NCBI GenBank assembly: GCA_040080145.1
Contig: JBEBJA010000219.1
Coordinates: forward strand, 1 to 56,816
Source: JANXVY01 sp040080145
GTDB taxonomy: Bacteria > Pseudomonadota > Alphaproteobacteria > Rhizobiales > Hyphomicrobiaceae
Length of the DNA: 56,816 nucleotides
Reading direction: 5' to 3'
A model generated the notes under the pieces. It was not told the DNA's origin. It did no database searches and saw only the letters and a program-made list of their open reading frames with translations. Of this stretch, positions 1 to 9,105 are shown one piece after another; position 1 is the stretch's first letter, and the number at the start of each line of letters is the position of its first letter. Both the position numbers and the translations under genes were made by a program.

Positions 1-361
1 CCCCGTGAAATACCCACCATGGAGATACCCACCATTTTACCCACCAAAGGCAGCTGGATTTGGTGGGTAAATATAGAATGATCCTGGACAAGCGTAGCTG
101 AAAAATGTGTCAAAAAATGAATAATTACGTTTGTTTACATGGTGTTATGTGGACACTCCCGGACCCTATCGGAAGTGGGGTTCTTCGGTCACCCCCTCCG
201 CCAGCCGCAGCTGCGCCGCACAGGGGTCTGAGCCGCTCAGGTGATGACGTTGATCGACTGGAACACGTGGCGGGAGCTGGGCGGTACCTGTCAAAGCGTG
301 CCTGGGCCGGCGTCAAATCTGCGTTGGATTGTAGGGTGTTATGGCTGTGACTGAGCCATCG
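1..361. other. Non-coding left edge with repeated TACCCACC motifs
   Basis: I find no convincing gene in this stretch. Its first 72 bases hold four copies of TACCCACC (starting at 11, 26 and 38, and one inverted at 62-69). The rest has no recognisable promoter, RNA gene or coding signal. The short open frames here lack a ribosome binding site and any family motif. The VIT-family gene ends at 362, so the region lies downstream of that gene. Confidence 0.6.
36..71. repeat. 13-bp perfect inverted repeat
   Basis: TTTACCCACCAAA at 36-48 is matched exactly by TTTGGTGGGTAAA at 59-71, with a 10-base loop. Two further direct copies of TACCCACCAT lie at 11-20 and 26-35. The cluster looks more like a multi-site protein-binding region than a terminator, because no T-tract follows. 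The bound protein and the controlled gene, perhaps off the left edge, are unknown. Confidence 0.6.
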
Positions 362-1066
362 CTAGACAGCCCTGCCGGCGAGCGCACCAATCCCCCATGT
401 CAATGCCATTGCAAGCGCGCCCCAAAACGTCACCCGCACCGAAGCACGCACGGCGTCAGCACCGCCTGCCCGCGCACCGATCGCGCCCAGTCCTGCAAGA
501 AAGAGCAGCGATGTAACTGTTACAAGTGGAATGAGCAATGACGTGGGCGCGATCAAGACCATCAGCAGCGGGAAAGCCGCTCCCACGGAAAATGTCGCCG
601 CCGATGTCAGAGCAGCCAGGATGGGCTGAGCCGCCGTGATCTCCGAAATGCCCAGTTCATCGAGTGCGTGCGCGGCGAGGGCGTCCTTGGCCATCAGCTG
701 ATCGGAAACCTTAAGCGCCAGCTCGCGCTCAACGCCGCGTTTCATGTAGATCTGCGCCAGCTCTTCCCGCTCCATGTCTGGTTGATTGGCAAGCTCGGCC
801 GTTTCGCGGGCAAGATCGGCCTGCTCCGTGTCGGATTGTGAGCTGACCGATACGTATTCGCCGGCCGCCATGGACATGGCACCGGCCACGAGGCCAGCAA
901 CCCCCGCGATCAGCACGTCTTTTGGGTTTGCATTCGCGGCCGCAACGCCAACGATCAGGCTCGCCGTTGAGACGATACCGTCATTAGCGCCGAGCACGGC
1001 GGCGCGCAGCCAGCCGATCCGGGCGACAAGATGGGCTTCTGGATGAAGCGAGACAGCGCGCATCAC
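362..1066 (-). CDS. VIT1/CCC1-family metal transporter
   Basis: This 234-residue membrane protein belongs to the VIT1/CCC1 family, which moves Fe2+ or Mn2+ out of the cytoplasm. The family signature GANDGIVSTASLIVGV starts near residue 26. It is followed by AGLVAGAMSMAAGEYVSVSSQ, typical of the second transmembrane segment. The charged middle (about 80-135), rich in Glu and Met, matches the family's cytoplasmic metal-binding domain. Hydrophobic helices follow near 145-190 and 208-232. The start overlaps the stop of the ferritin-like gene by four bases, which suggests translational coupling and a shared role in iron or manganese handling. The transported metal cannot be read from sequence alone. 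Confidence 0.9.
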   Translation of the reverse strand: MMRAVSLHPEAHLVARIGWLRAAVLGANDGIVSTASLIVGVAAANANPKDVLIAGVAGLVAGAMSMAAGEYVSVSSQSDTEQADLARETAELANQPDMEREELAQIYMKRGVERELALKVSDQLMAKDALAAHALDELGISEITAAQPILAALTSAATFSVGAAFPLLMVLIAPTSLLIPLVTVTSLLFLAGLGAIGARAGGADAVRASVRVTFWGALAMALTWGIGALAGRAV

Positions 1067-1320
1067 AACCCCCGCCCATGCGAACGCTCAGTGCAGCGCC
1101 GGAACGCTGAAAGGTGGCGCTCTAACGAGGCCGTGCGCAAGGCTTGGTAGACGGCAAGGATGTCTGGGCACTTCTCGGCGTCGACGCAATCTATGAAAGG
1201 CCGAACCGCACCAAAATCCCGGACAACCTGGACGTAGGCTTCCCGTGACTTGTATTCATCGTCGAGGGTGTCAGACAGCCCCTCAATCTCCGCAGCATCG
1301 AGTGGCGTGACGGAATTCAT
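1063..1320 (-). CDS. Short ferritin-like (DUF2202-type) protein, probably internally deleted
   Basis: The 85-residue product starts with LSDTLDDEYKSREAYVQVV and then VRPFIDCVDAEK, which resembles helix A and the start of helix B of small ferritin-like proteins (DUF2202 type). It jumps at once to PDILAVYQALRTASLERHL, which resembles the C-terminal helix of the same family. Full-length relatives, as I remember them, have roughly 60-80 more residues between these parts, including further iron ligands. I infer an in-frame internal deletion. A GGAGG ribosome binding site lies just before the start (about 1325-1329 on the minus strand), so the gene is probably still translated. It overlaps the VIT-family gene by four bases. 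A short but intact variant is the alternative. Confidence 0.55.
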   Translation of the reverse strand: MNSVTPLDAAEIEGLSDTLDDEYKSREAYVQVVRDFGAVRPFIDCVDAEKCPDILAVYQALRTASLERHLSAFRRCTERSHGRGL

Positions 1321-1611
1321 ATGTGCCTCCTGGTCTCACGTAGTCACGGTAGCGATCACGATGGCCGAGGCTGTGATAACGCGAATGAATGTCATCGTAT
1401 GGGCTATACTATTCGATTTGGAACCATAAGCCATTCTGGGCACGGACCACGTCTATCCGCACTGATTTCGATTAACCAGGGCCGGAAACTACTCAGGGGC
1501 TCTGCACGCTGGATGACGCTCGAGGGCTTGGTCGGCAACTGGGGGCAAGCCACAACGCCGTCTTGACACGCCACGGCCCAGCTACCCAAGTCAGACCGGC
1601 AGGGGGATAGC
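1321..1611. other. Divergent intergenic region
   Basis: This region separates the minus-strand ferritin-like/VIT pair from plus-strand sbcD and should hold both promoters. I could not find a convincing -35/-10 pair, nor an obvious iron-responsive (Irr/ICE or Fur-like) palindrome. A TATACT hexamer occurs near 1411 but has no good partner. Confidence 0.4.
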
Positions 1612-2841
1612 ATGCGAATCATCCATACGGCCGATTGGCATATTGGACAGAAGCTGGCCGGATACGGACGCGATTACGAACATGCGGCAGTGCTGAACCA
1701 GCTTGCGGACATCGTCAGGGATCGCGAGGCGGACGCGCTGCTGGTGTCTGGCGATGTTTTCGATCATCAAAACCCGTCCGGCGAAGCGCAGCAGGTGTTC
1801 TATTCCGCTCTGCTAAAGCTCAAAAAGGCGCGTCCGGCGATGGCGATCATCGTCACTGCGGGGAACCACGATGCAGCAGGGCGGCTTGAAGCGCCCCGCG
1901 CGTTGCTCGCGTCGATGAACGTCCACATCGTCGGTAATGTCCGGCGCAGCATCGGGTGTATTGATGCGTCGCGCCACTTCATGACGCTCAACAACGCTGC
2001 GGGCGATGCGGCAGCGCGCGTGCTGGCCGTCTCCTATCCAACACCCGCGTGTTTACCAGCACTTGCAGCACAAGCCAGCGCGACCCGGTGCTCGACCGGG
2101 GCGCTGTATGACGAGATGATGGTGGCTGGCGGGACTGAGTTTGCGGACTTGCCACTGATCGTGATGGGTCATCTGCATGTCGCGGGCGGATTGGAGACCG
2201 AAGGCTCGGAGCGCAAGATCTTGATTGCTGGCCAGCAGGCCGTTCCGCCAGACGTTTTTCCCGCTCAAGCCGCCTACGTGGCGCTCGGCCATCTCCACAA
2301 GGCACAATGGATTGGTCGCAAGACCATTCGCTACAGCGGATCGCTGATCCCGCTGTCGGCAAGCGAGATCACCTACCAGCACGGCGTCACGCTGCTGACG
2401 TTCGACGGCATTTCGCCGGTGCCGGTCATCGAGCATATTCCGGTCGTGCGCCCCGTCGAATTTTTGCGCGTGCCAAGTGATCGCGAGATCGTACTCGATG
2501 AACTGGGCGATCATCTCAAGGCGCTCGCGCTCGACCCGAAGCTTCCGGTTGAGCGCTGGCCTTTCGTTCAAGTCTGGTTGTCGTGGGACGACCGTGGCAA
2601 GCGCGCCGAAGCCGACCGGATCGGCGCTGAATTCCCCGTCCGCCTCATTGAGCCGAAAATCAGCAAGCCTGCACGTGCCGCCGAACAGCTGCCGCTCGCA
2701 GAACCATCCGTTCGCCTGGCCGAAATCAACCCTGAGGATTTGTTTCACAAGGCCTTCGCACGACGGCATGGCAAACCGCCTGAGGTGGCCCACATCGAGG
2801 CATTTCAATTCGCGGCACATGCTGCCGCCAGCGAGGACTGA
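1612..2841 (+). CDS. sbcD: SbcD, nuclease subunit of SbcCD
   Basis: SbcD is the Mre11-like metallophosphoesterase subunit of SbcCD, which cleaves DNA hairpins and processes blocked DNA ends. The 409 residues hold the ordered calcineurin-like motifs: D8-x-H10 in HTADWHIG, GDVFDH at 47-52, GNHD at 84-87, then GHLHVAGG and GHLHKAQ. The length is normal for the family. sbcC starts five bases after the stop, so the two form an operon. A GGGGG-containing purine run precedes the start. Confidence 0.96.
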   Translation: MRIIHTADWHIGQKLAGYGRDYEHAAVLNQLADIVRDREADALLVSGDVFDHQNPSGEAQQVFYSALLKLKKARPAMAIIVTAGNHDAAGRLEAPRALLASMNVHIVGNVRRSIGCIDASRHFMTLNNAAGDAAARVLAVSYPTPACLPALAAQASATRCSTGALYDEMMVAGGTEFADLPLIVMGHLHVAGGLETEGSERKILIAGQQAVPPDVFPAQAAYVALGHLHKAQWIGRKTIRYSGSLIPLSASEITYQHGVTLLTFDGISPVPVIEHIPVVRPVEFLRVPSDREIVLDELGDHLKALALDPKLPVERWPFVQVWLSWDDRGKRAEADRIGAEFPVRLIEPKISKPARAAEQLPLAEPSVRLAEINPEDLFHKAFARRHGKPPEVAHIEAFQFAAHAAASED

Positions 2842-2846
2842 ACGGC

Positions 2847-5800
2847 ATGCGCATCCTCGCAATTCGCGGCGAAAACCTCGCCAGCCTGACGGCGTTTGAT
2901 ATCCCGCTCGCCACGGGACCGCTGGAAGGCGTCGGCCTGTTTGCCATCACCGGCGATACGGGCTCTGGCAAATCAACCATTCTCGACGCCATGTGCCTTG
3001 CACTCTACGGCAAATACCCGCGCACGAGTGCTGGCGGGCGTGAAAGAGTTGCCGATGCTGGAGGTGAAGACCTTCTGGCGTCGGACCCCGCCCACATATT
3101 GCGGCGCGGCGCGGCATCTTGTTTTGCCGAAACCGATTTCGTCGGACTTGACGGACACGCCTATCGGGCCCGCTGGGCGATACGGCGGGCGCGGGGCAAA
3201 GCCACCGGACGGTTACAAAATCCAGAGCACACCTTGTCTCGCCTCGACGGCGCAAATATCACCGCGAAGGCGACAGCCACGATTGCAGCAGTTGAAGAGC
3301 GGTCGGGCTTCACGTTTGATCAGTTCTGCCGCACCGTGCTGCTGGCGCAAGGCGAGTTCGACCGGTTCCTGCTTGCCGATGAATCGCAGCGCGCTGACCT
3401 CCTTGAGAAGATCACCGGCACGCAGATTTACACCAGGATTTCGACCCGTGTGTTTAGCGAGACCGGCCAGCGCAAGCGCAAACTCGAAAACCTGGACCTC
3501 CTGCGGGGCAACATCGCCGTGCTGGACGATGGCGCGCGCGAGGCGCAGGTTGCGGAGCGCGACCAGAAGACGGCCATGTTTGAGGCGGCACTGGCCGATT
3601 GCAAGCGCATCGAGGTGCAGCTTGAACATGCGAACAGGATCGCATCAGCGCGCAAGGATCTTGATGACGCAAACGCGCGTGTGCGCGCAGTTCAAGTGGA
3701 GATCGCGGCTGCCGCCCAAAACCGGGAGCAACTCCGCCTGCTGCGCGCAGTTGAACCCATGCGGGTCGTGTCAGTAGCCTTCGAGCAGTGCGGCAGGTCC
3801 GTTGCCAGCGCCGAGGCCAAACGCGGCGAAGCAGCATCACAGCTGCAAACGGCCATCGACGCACGGGCGGCAACGGCCGCCCGCCTGCAGAGCGCCGTTG
3901 CGGCCGCCGAGGCGGCAGAGGCGAACGTGAAACGTGCTGAACCCGATTGGGCCAAGGCTGGCGCGCTCGACGTTCAGATTGCGACGGCACGAACCGAGCT
4001 GGCCGGTGCTGAGGCAGCACACGAGGCGGCAAGTCTTGGCGATGCTCAGGCCCGCCAGACGGCCAAGTCGCACGGCGATAGCTTGGCTGAATTGAACCAA
4101 GCCAGCACGCAGGCCGCAACGGCGTTGGCGGCGTGTGCCTCTCATGCGCCGTTGGCCGCCAACCTTGCGCGGATTGAGACGGCAGCAGGCGAGCGAACCG
4201 CGCTGCTCAAGCGTCAAGCGGCACTCCACGACGCCGGTAAGCGCCTCAGCGTAGACATGGCGTCGCTCGATGCGCGTGTCAAAGCCGCGACCGTCGCAAG
4301 CGAGCGGGATAGTGCGCACGGTAAGCAACGGGCTGTGCAGCTGAAACAAAAGCGCAGTGCGCTGGCAGCGTTTGATTTGCCCAAACTTGAGCATCGTCAG
4401 GAGGCACTTTCAAAACTTGTGGCCGGGCTTGATCGCATCTTGGCCATCATCGAGCGCAGGGATGAACACCAGGAGCGGGCGGCTCAGGCTGACGCCGCCG
4501 TCCGTCAGGCCGAGATGGATGGGCAAGCCGCGCAAGCCCGTGCCGATGCTGCGCGTCAGTCTCATGACGCAAACCTCAGATCGCGCAACGGCCTCCAAGC
4601 CCTTTCCGATCTGGCGGAGGCAACCCTCACGCAGCACGCAAACCACTTGCGTAGCGTGCTAATAGACGCAGAGCCCTGCCCCGTGTGCGGATCAGCGGAC
4701 CATCCCTACACCCAACACGCAACGGCCGCTTCGGAGTTGGCGAACGGCATCCGTGCGCAACGGGTGGCACTCGACCAAGCCATTGAGGCTGCCAAGCACG
4801 ACCTGCTCCAGGCCGAAACCGCGCAAGCGGGTGCAAGGGCGCGGCGCGAGGCAGCATACGCACGAGGCCAGGACGCGCAGACCATGTGTGAAGCGGCCTC
4901 GCAACAGGTGCGTGACGCAACGCCTCTCATCGTGGCGGCGGCACATGAACTTGGTCATGCAGCACTCACCCAAGCCCTCGATACCTCACCGATTGCCTCA
5001 CGGATTATGGAACAGCGAAGGCTGCTCACGCCGGAACTCGAACACCTCTCACGGCAGCAGAACGCGGGCAGGGCTCTGCGTAATGAAACCGAAGAACTGC
5101 AATTGGAGATCGACACCGTCGCGGCACGGGCCGAGGCCGAGCGCAAAGCTGCTGACGACGACAGGGCCGCGCTTGCAGGTCTAACCGCATCGGCGACCGG
5201 CAATGCTGCGTCGATGGAGTCGCTGCGCGACCAGCTTGCGGCCACTTTGAGCGAACTTGACCCCTACCTTGCGATAGCCGGAATCGCATCCCCAGACCTC
5301 GACACAAAGACAGTTGCGTCGCTGGGGCGGCTGCGTCAGCTTGCCGGGAATTACAATCGCCTGGAGCAAGAGTGCACGCAGATTGGCACCGCCCTCGCCG
5401 AGGCGCGAACACGCAGCCAAACGGCCGACGAGCGCGCGCGTGCGGCCGCCCAAGCGCAAGACCAAGCCCTGCAAGCGCTGGCTGATCGCCGCGCCGCACG
5501 TGATGCGTTGGCGGCCCAACGCGCCCCGATGCTGGACGGCGAGGGAACTGCCGTTCACCGCAGCCGTATTACCGGCCTTGAGGCTGAAGCCCGCCGGGTG
5601 CTGGACGCAGCGCGCTCGGCCAGCGCAACGGCAGATGCAGCGTTTGCCGCAAGCGACACCAATCGCAAAGCCAGCGATGCTGCGCTCGAAACTGCGAAGG
5701 CACAGTTTGTTCAAGCCTCCTTGGCATGGACGGCGGGCGTTGCAGCCTTGGCGCTGACTGTGGAGCGTGCGCTCGACCTGTTGGCGGTGCCGCCCGCAAG

Positions 5801-6644
5801 GGTCAGCGAAATTGCCGCACACTTGGACCGCCTCGATCAGGCACAGGCACAAGCCAACACCGTCGCCGCATTACGTCACAGCGAACTCGAAAAGCTTCTG
5901 GCCGCGGGGACTGAACGCGACGCGGCAGCACTAGAGACGCTGCGTGGGGAACACGAGGCGCGCGTCAGCCAGAAGGAGATGCTGGCAAACGAACGCAGCC
6001 AGATTGAATACAAACTCAAGAGCGACGACGATGCGCGTGGGCGGATGAGTGCGCTTGCGGCCGAGACCGATGCGGCCAAAGCCGACTACGAAACATGGAA
6101 CGCCGTCGACGATGCCATCGGCGCCAGCAACGGCGCAAAGTTCCGCCGCTTCGCGCAGGGCGTGACCCTGGGCCATCTCGTTCATCTCGCCAACCGTCAG
6201 TTGGCGGCGCTCAATCCACGCTATGCGCTGCGCGTCAATCCCACGACCGACCTGTCGCTCGATGTCGTCGACCAGGACATGGGCGACGAGATCCGCGGGC
6301 CGCGTTCGCTGTCAGGTGGCGAACGCTTCCTCGTCTCGCTCGCGCTGGCGTTGGCCCTGTCAGGGCTGGAAGGCCGGCAATCGTTTGTCGACAGCTTGTT
6401 TATCGACGAGGGCTTTGGCGGGCTCGACCGCGACACCCTGGACATGGCCATCGACGCTCTGGAATCGCTGCAAAGCCACGGCCGCAAGGTTGGCGTCATC
6501 ACTCACGTGGCGGCGATGATCGAACGCATTCCGGTCCAGGTGCGGGTCGAAAAGCGCGGTGGCGGCCGCAGCACGGTGGTTTTGCAGGACAATGGCATAC
6601 CGCTCTTGGCCGCCAAGTTTGAATTACTCCCCGCAGCGCAATGA
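2847..6644 (+). CDS. sbcC: SbcC, ATPase subunit of SbcCD
   Basis: SbcC is the Rad50-like SMC ATPase that holds and regulates SbcD at DNA ends. The 1265-residue protein has Walker A GDTGSGKST at 36-44. Long Ala/Arg/Glu-rich coiled coils flank a zinc hook, CPVCG, whose cysteines are C611 and C614. The C-terminal half carries the signature LSGGERF near 1156 and Walker B LFIDEGFGGLD near 1185. The frame is intact and the size is typical. The coiled coils are very rich in alanine, which fits the GC-rich genome. It is encoded directly behind sbcD. Confidence 0.96.
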   Translation: MRILAIRGENLASLTAFDIPLATGPLEGVGLFAITGDTGSGKSTILDAMCLALYGKYPRTSAGGRERVADAGGEDLLASDPAHILRRGAASCFAETDFVGLDGHAYRARWAIRRARGKATGRLQNPEHTLSRLDGANITAKATATIAAVEERSGFTFDQFCRTVLLAQGEFDRFLLADESQRADLLEKITGTQIYTRISTRVFSETGQRKRKLENLDLLRGNIAVLDDGAREAQVAERDQKTAMFEAALADCKRIEVQLEHANRIASARKDLDDANARVRAVQVEIAAAAQNREQLRLLRAVEPMRVVSVAFEQCGRSVASAEAKRGEAASQLQTAIDARAATAARLQSAVAAAEAAEANVKRAEPDWAKAGALDVQIATARTELAGAEAAHEAASLGDAQARQTAKSHGDSLAELNQASTQAATALAACASHAPLAANLARIETAAGERTALLKRQAALHDAGKRLSVDMASLDARVKAATVASERDSAHGKQRAVQLKQKRSALAAFDLPKLEHRQEALSKLVAGLDRILAIIERRDEHQERAAQADAAVRQAEMDGQAAQARADAARQSHDANLRSRNGLQALSDLAEATLTQHANHLRSVLIDAEPCPVCGSADHPYTQHATAASELANGIRAQRVALDQAIEAAKHDLLQAETAQAGARARREAAYARGQDAQTMCEAASQQVRDATPLIVAAAHELGHAALTQALDTSPIASRIMEQRRLLTPELEHLSRQQNAGRALRNETEELQLEIDTVAARAEAERKAADDDRAALAGLTASATGNAASMESLRDQLAATLSELDPYLAIAGIASPDLDTKTVASLGRLRQLAGNYNRLEQECTQIGTALAEARTRSQTADERARAAAQAQDQALQALADRRAARDALAAQRAPMLDGEGTAVHRSRITGLEAEARRVLDAARSASATADAAFAASDTNRKASDAALETAKAQFVQASLAWTAGVAALALTVERALDLLAVPPARVSEIAAHLDRLDQAQAQANTVAALRHSELEKLLAAGTERDAAALETLRGEHEARVSQKEMLANERSQIEYKLKSDDDARGRMSALAAETDAAKADYETWNAVDDAIGASNGAKFRRFAQGVTLGHLVHLANRQLAALNPRYALRVNPTTDLSLDVVDQDMGDEIRGPRSLSGGERFLVSLALALALSGLEGRQSFVDSLFIDEGFGGLDRDTLDMAIDALESLQSHGRKVGVITHVAAMIERIPVQVRVEKRGGGRSTVVLQDNGIPLLAAKFELLPAAQ

Positions 6645-6696
6645 TGATGCAGGTGCCACCCCATACAGGCTAACTCAGGGCAATTGCACAGCCTTT

Positions 6697-6717
6697 CCTC
6701 TCCCGGTACGGGAGAGG
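6697..6717 (+). terminator. Perfect 9-bp hairpin between convergent genes
   Basis: CCTCTCCCG at 6697-6705 pairs perfectly with CGGGAGAGG at 6709-6717 across a GTA loop. It lies 52 bases after sbcC and before the convergent SDR gene. No clean T-tract follows. The wording matches the palindromic repeat at 50771-50846, so this may be a short REP-like copy that also ends transcription. Confidence 0.5.
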
Positions 6718-6751
6718 GTGACGCTAGCGTTAGCACGTATATATTCCGCCC

Positions 6752-7477
6752 CTAGCCCTTCGCCATCCGCCAAGCCCGGTAGGCAACCACTTGCCCGGTC
6801 TGCTCGTACGAACGAAGCGCGAGTTCGACGAATAGCGGCGCGATCTCGTCCGGCGTCGGCAGCGTGTTGGCATCTTCGCCCGGATAGGCCTTGGCCCGCA
6901 TTTGCGTCCGCGTCGGCCCCGGATTGATCAGGTTTGCCCGCACCTTGGTGGTGGCATTCTCCGCCGCATAGGTCTTGACCAGCGTCTCAAGTGCTGCCTT
7001 GGAGGCCGCATACAGCCCCCAATATGCCGTCGCCTTCTGCGCGGCCCCCGAGGTGACGAAAATTGCCCGCCCGGCATCCGAGCGCTGCAGCAGCGGATCG
7101 AGCGTCCGCAACAGCCGCCAGTTAGCCGCCAGATTGACCGTCATCACACTGGTCCAGGCATCGTCCGTCACATGCGCCAGCGGCGTCAGATTGCCGAGCA
7201 TCCCGGCGTTGCCAACCAGAATGTCGAGCTTTCCCCACCGTTGATAAAGTGTTGGACCGATCTGATCGATCTTTTCGATCCGCTTAAGATCAAGCTGCAG
7301 AATGGTGGCTTTGCCGCCTGCCTCCTGGATCTCGTCGTCGAGTTCTTCCAGCGCCCCCGTCGTGCGCCCCGTGATGACGACATGCGCACCTTCTTTGGCG
7401 AGCGCCAAGGCCGCAGCCCTGCCAATGCCGCGCGACGCACCCGTCACCAATGCAATACGTCCGTCGAGCCGCTTCAC
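6752..7477 (-). CDS. SDR-family NAD(P)-dependent oxidoreductase
   Basis: This 241-residue protein is a classical short-chain dehydrogenase. It has the nucleotide-binding motif TGASRGIG at 12-19, NAG at 90-92, the catalytic serine in VTSG (S143) and Y156-x3-K160 in YAASK. The region after the active site (INPGPTRTQMRAKAYPGED) is typical of the family. The substrate cannot be inferred. It lies downstream of purF on the same strand, an arrangement I recall from other Hyphomicrobiales, but three hairpins fill the 113-base gap, so co-transcription is uncertain. Confidence 0.9.
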   Translation of the reverse strand: MKRLDGRIALVTGASRGIGRAAALALAKEGAHVVITGRTTGALEELDDEIQEAGGKATILQLDLKRIEKIDQIGPTLYQRWGKLDILVGNAGMLGNLTPLAHVTDDAWTSVMTVNLAANWRLLRTLDPLLQRSDAGRAIFVTSGAAQKATAYWGLYAASKAALETLVKTYAAENATTKVRANLINPGPTRTQMRAKAYPGEDANTLPTPDEIAPLFVELALRSYEQTGQVVAYRAWRMAKG

Positions 7478-7514
7478 GAGACTTTCGCTCCTAGAGTCAC
7501 AAAAACTGAGGGGT

Positions 7515-7573
7515 CCGGGGAGCTGTGCTCCCCGGCGGAGCGCGAGGCGGGCCTCGCTCGCAGCAGCGCTGCG
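7515..7573. repeat. Three consecutive perfect hairpins
   Basis: The first stem-loop pairs 7515-7523 with 7527-7535 (9 bp, loop TGT). The second pairs 7542-7548 with 7551-7557 (7 bp, 2-base loop). The third pairs 7559-7564 with 7568-7573 (6 bp, 3-base loop). On the minus strand a TTTTT run follows the last of them after about nine bases, so the block could weaken read-through from purF. The tight packing also suggests an extragenic palindromic element. Confidence 0.55.
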
Positions 7574-7590
7574 ACCGCCGCTAAGCCAGC

Positions 7591-9105
7591 CTATTCGGCC
7601 AGCAGCGACAGCTCACGCTGGGGGCTTTCACCGGTCTGGTCCGTCAACGTCGTCGGGTAGTCGCCGGTAAAGCAATGATCTGAGAACTGCGGCTGCTTTC
7701 CATCGCGAACGTCATGCCCGCACGAGCGGTAGACGCCCTCGACTGAAAGGAACGCCAGCGACGTCGCCCCCATATACGCCCGCATGCCTTCGAGGTCCGT
7801 CGTCGCCGCCAGCAGGTGCGCCTTGCTCGGCGTGTCGATGCCGTAGAAATCCGGGTGCGTGATCGGGGGACACGCAATGCGCATATGCACCTCCTTCGCA
7901 CCAGCCTCATACATCAGCTCCACAATTTTCTTGGACGTCGTGCCGCGCACCACGCTGTCGTCGATCAGCACGATCCGCTTGCCGCGTATGACGGCGGCGT
8001 TGGCCGAATGCTTGAGCTTGACGCCAAGCGCGCGAATGCGCTGCTCCGGCTCGATGAATGTACGCCCCACATAGTGGTTACGGATGATGCCGAGTTCGAA
8101 CGGCACGCCGGAAAACTGCGAATACCCGATCGCCGCTGGCACGCCCGAATCCGGAATCGGAACGATCACATCGCACTCGGTCGGCGACTCCCGCGCCAGT
8201 TCAGCGCCCATGTCTTTGCGCACAGAGTAGACCGTTTTGCCGCCGACAACGCTGTCGGGACGGGCAAAATAGATGTACTCGAAGATGCACGGACGTGCCG
8301 GGCGGCGCGGAAAGGGGCGATGAACTTCCAGCCCGTTGTCGGTGATGACGACAACTTCGCCATTCTCGATTTCCCGGACGAAGGTCGCGCCGACAATATC
8401 AAGCGCGCAGGTTTCCGACGCCAGCACATAGGCCTCACCCAAGCGGCCCAACACCAGCGGACGGATGCCGATTGGATCGCGTGCGCCGATCAGCATATTG
8501 TCGGTGAGGCACGCGAATGCGTATGCCCCTTCGATCTGGCGGAGCGCCTCGACAAAACGCTCGACGGTCCGGCGCTTCTTGGACCGCGACAGCAGATGCA
8601 GGATAACTTCGGTGTCCGAGGTCGCGTGGAAAATCGCGCCCGATGAAATGAGTTCGCGCCGCAACGTCTGCGCGTTGGTCAGATTGCCGTTATGGGCAAC
8701 AGCAAATCCGCCGGTGTCTATTTCGCAAAACAGCGGTTGAATGTTGCGCAGGCTCGACTCGCCCGTCGTCGAATACCGGTTGTGGCCGAGCGCCATCCGG
8801 CCTTTCAGGTTATCAATGACGCTCTTGGCGTTGAAATGGTCGCCGACCAGGCCGAGGTGGCGTTCGGAATGAAATTGCCGGCCATCGTAGCTAACGATGC
8901 CGGCTGCTTCCTGTCCGCGATGCTGGAGTGCATGCAACCCGAGGGCCGTCAATGCCGCCGCGTCGGGATGCCCGAACACGGCAAACACGCCGCACTCCTC
9001 TCGAAGCCGGTCGTCGCCATATCGCGACATTGGCTCGTCGCAAGCTAGTGGCCAATCAGCTGACGATCCATCATCGGACGAAACAGCGCTTGGCAGATCT
9101 GTCAT
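7591..9105 (-). CDS. purF: Amidophosphoribosyltransferase PurF
   Basis: PurF makes 5-phosphoribosylamine from PRPP and glutamine, the first committed step of purine synthesis. The N-terminal glutaminase domain would begin at the nucleophile C38 in REECGVFAVFG after removal of a 37-residue propeptide. Other active-site elements are HRGQEAAG, GHNRYSTTG and NGNLTNA. The phosphoribosyltransferase domain carries the PRPP loop VLIDDSVVRGTT near residue 380. The total of 504 residues is normal for the family. I keep the upstream start because GGAGA lies well placed before it. A second ATG (M26) would leave a shorter 12-residue propeptide. Confidence 0.96.
   Translation of the reverse strand: MTDLPSAVSSDDGSSADWPLACDEPMSRYGDDRLREECGVFAVFGHPDAAALTALGLHALQHRGQEAAGIVSYDGRQFHSERHLGLVGDHFNAKSVIDNLKGRMALGHNRYSTTGESSLRNIQPLFCEIDTGGFAVAHNGNLTNAQTLRRELISSGAIFHATSDTEVILHLLSRSKKRRTVERFVEALRQIEGAYAFACLTDNMLIGARDPIGIRPLVLGRLGEAYVLASETCALDIVGATFVREIENGEVVVITDNGLEVHRPFPRRPARPCIFEYIYFARPDSVVGGKTVYSVRKDMGAELARESPTECDVIVPIPDSGVPAAIGYSQFSGVPFELGIIRNHYVGRTFIEPEQRIRALGVKLKHSANAAVIRGKRIVLIDDSVVRGTTSKKIVELMYEAGAKEVHMRIACPPITHPDFYGIDTPSKAHLLAATTDLEGMRAYMGATSLAFLSVEGVYRSCGHDVRDGKQPQFSDHCFTGDYPTTLTDQTGESPQRELSLLAE

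Noticed and set aside
105..350. Open frames at the left edge
   Set aside because: No ribosome site, no family motif, biased composition; frames overlap on both strands.
2847..6644. Long frames on other strands and frames inside sbcC
   Set aside because: Shadow frames of a GC-rich coiled-coil gene; none has motifs.
6670..6760. CRISPR-like repeat
   Set aside because: Only a single hairpin; no regularly spaced repeats with unique spacers anywhere in the window.
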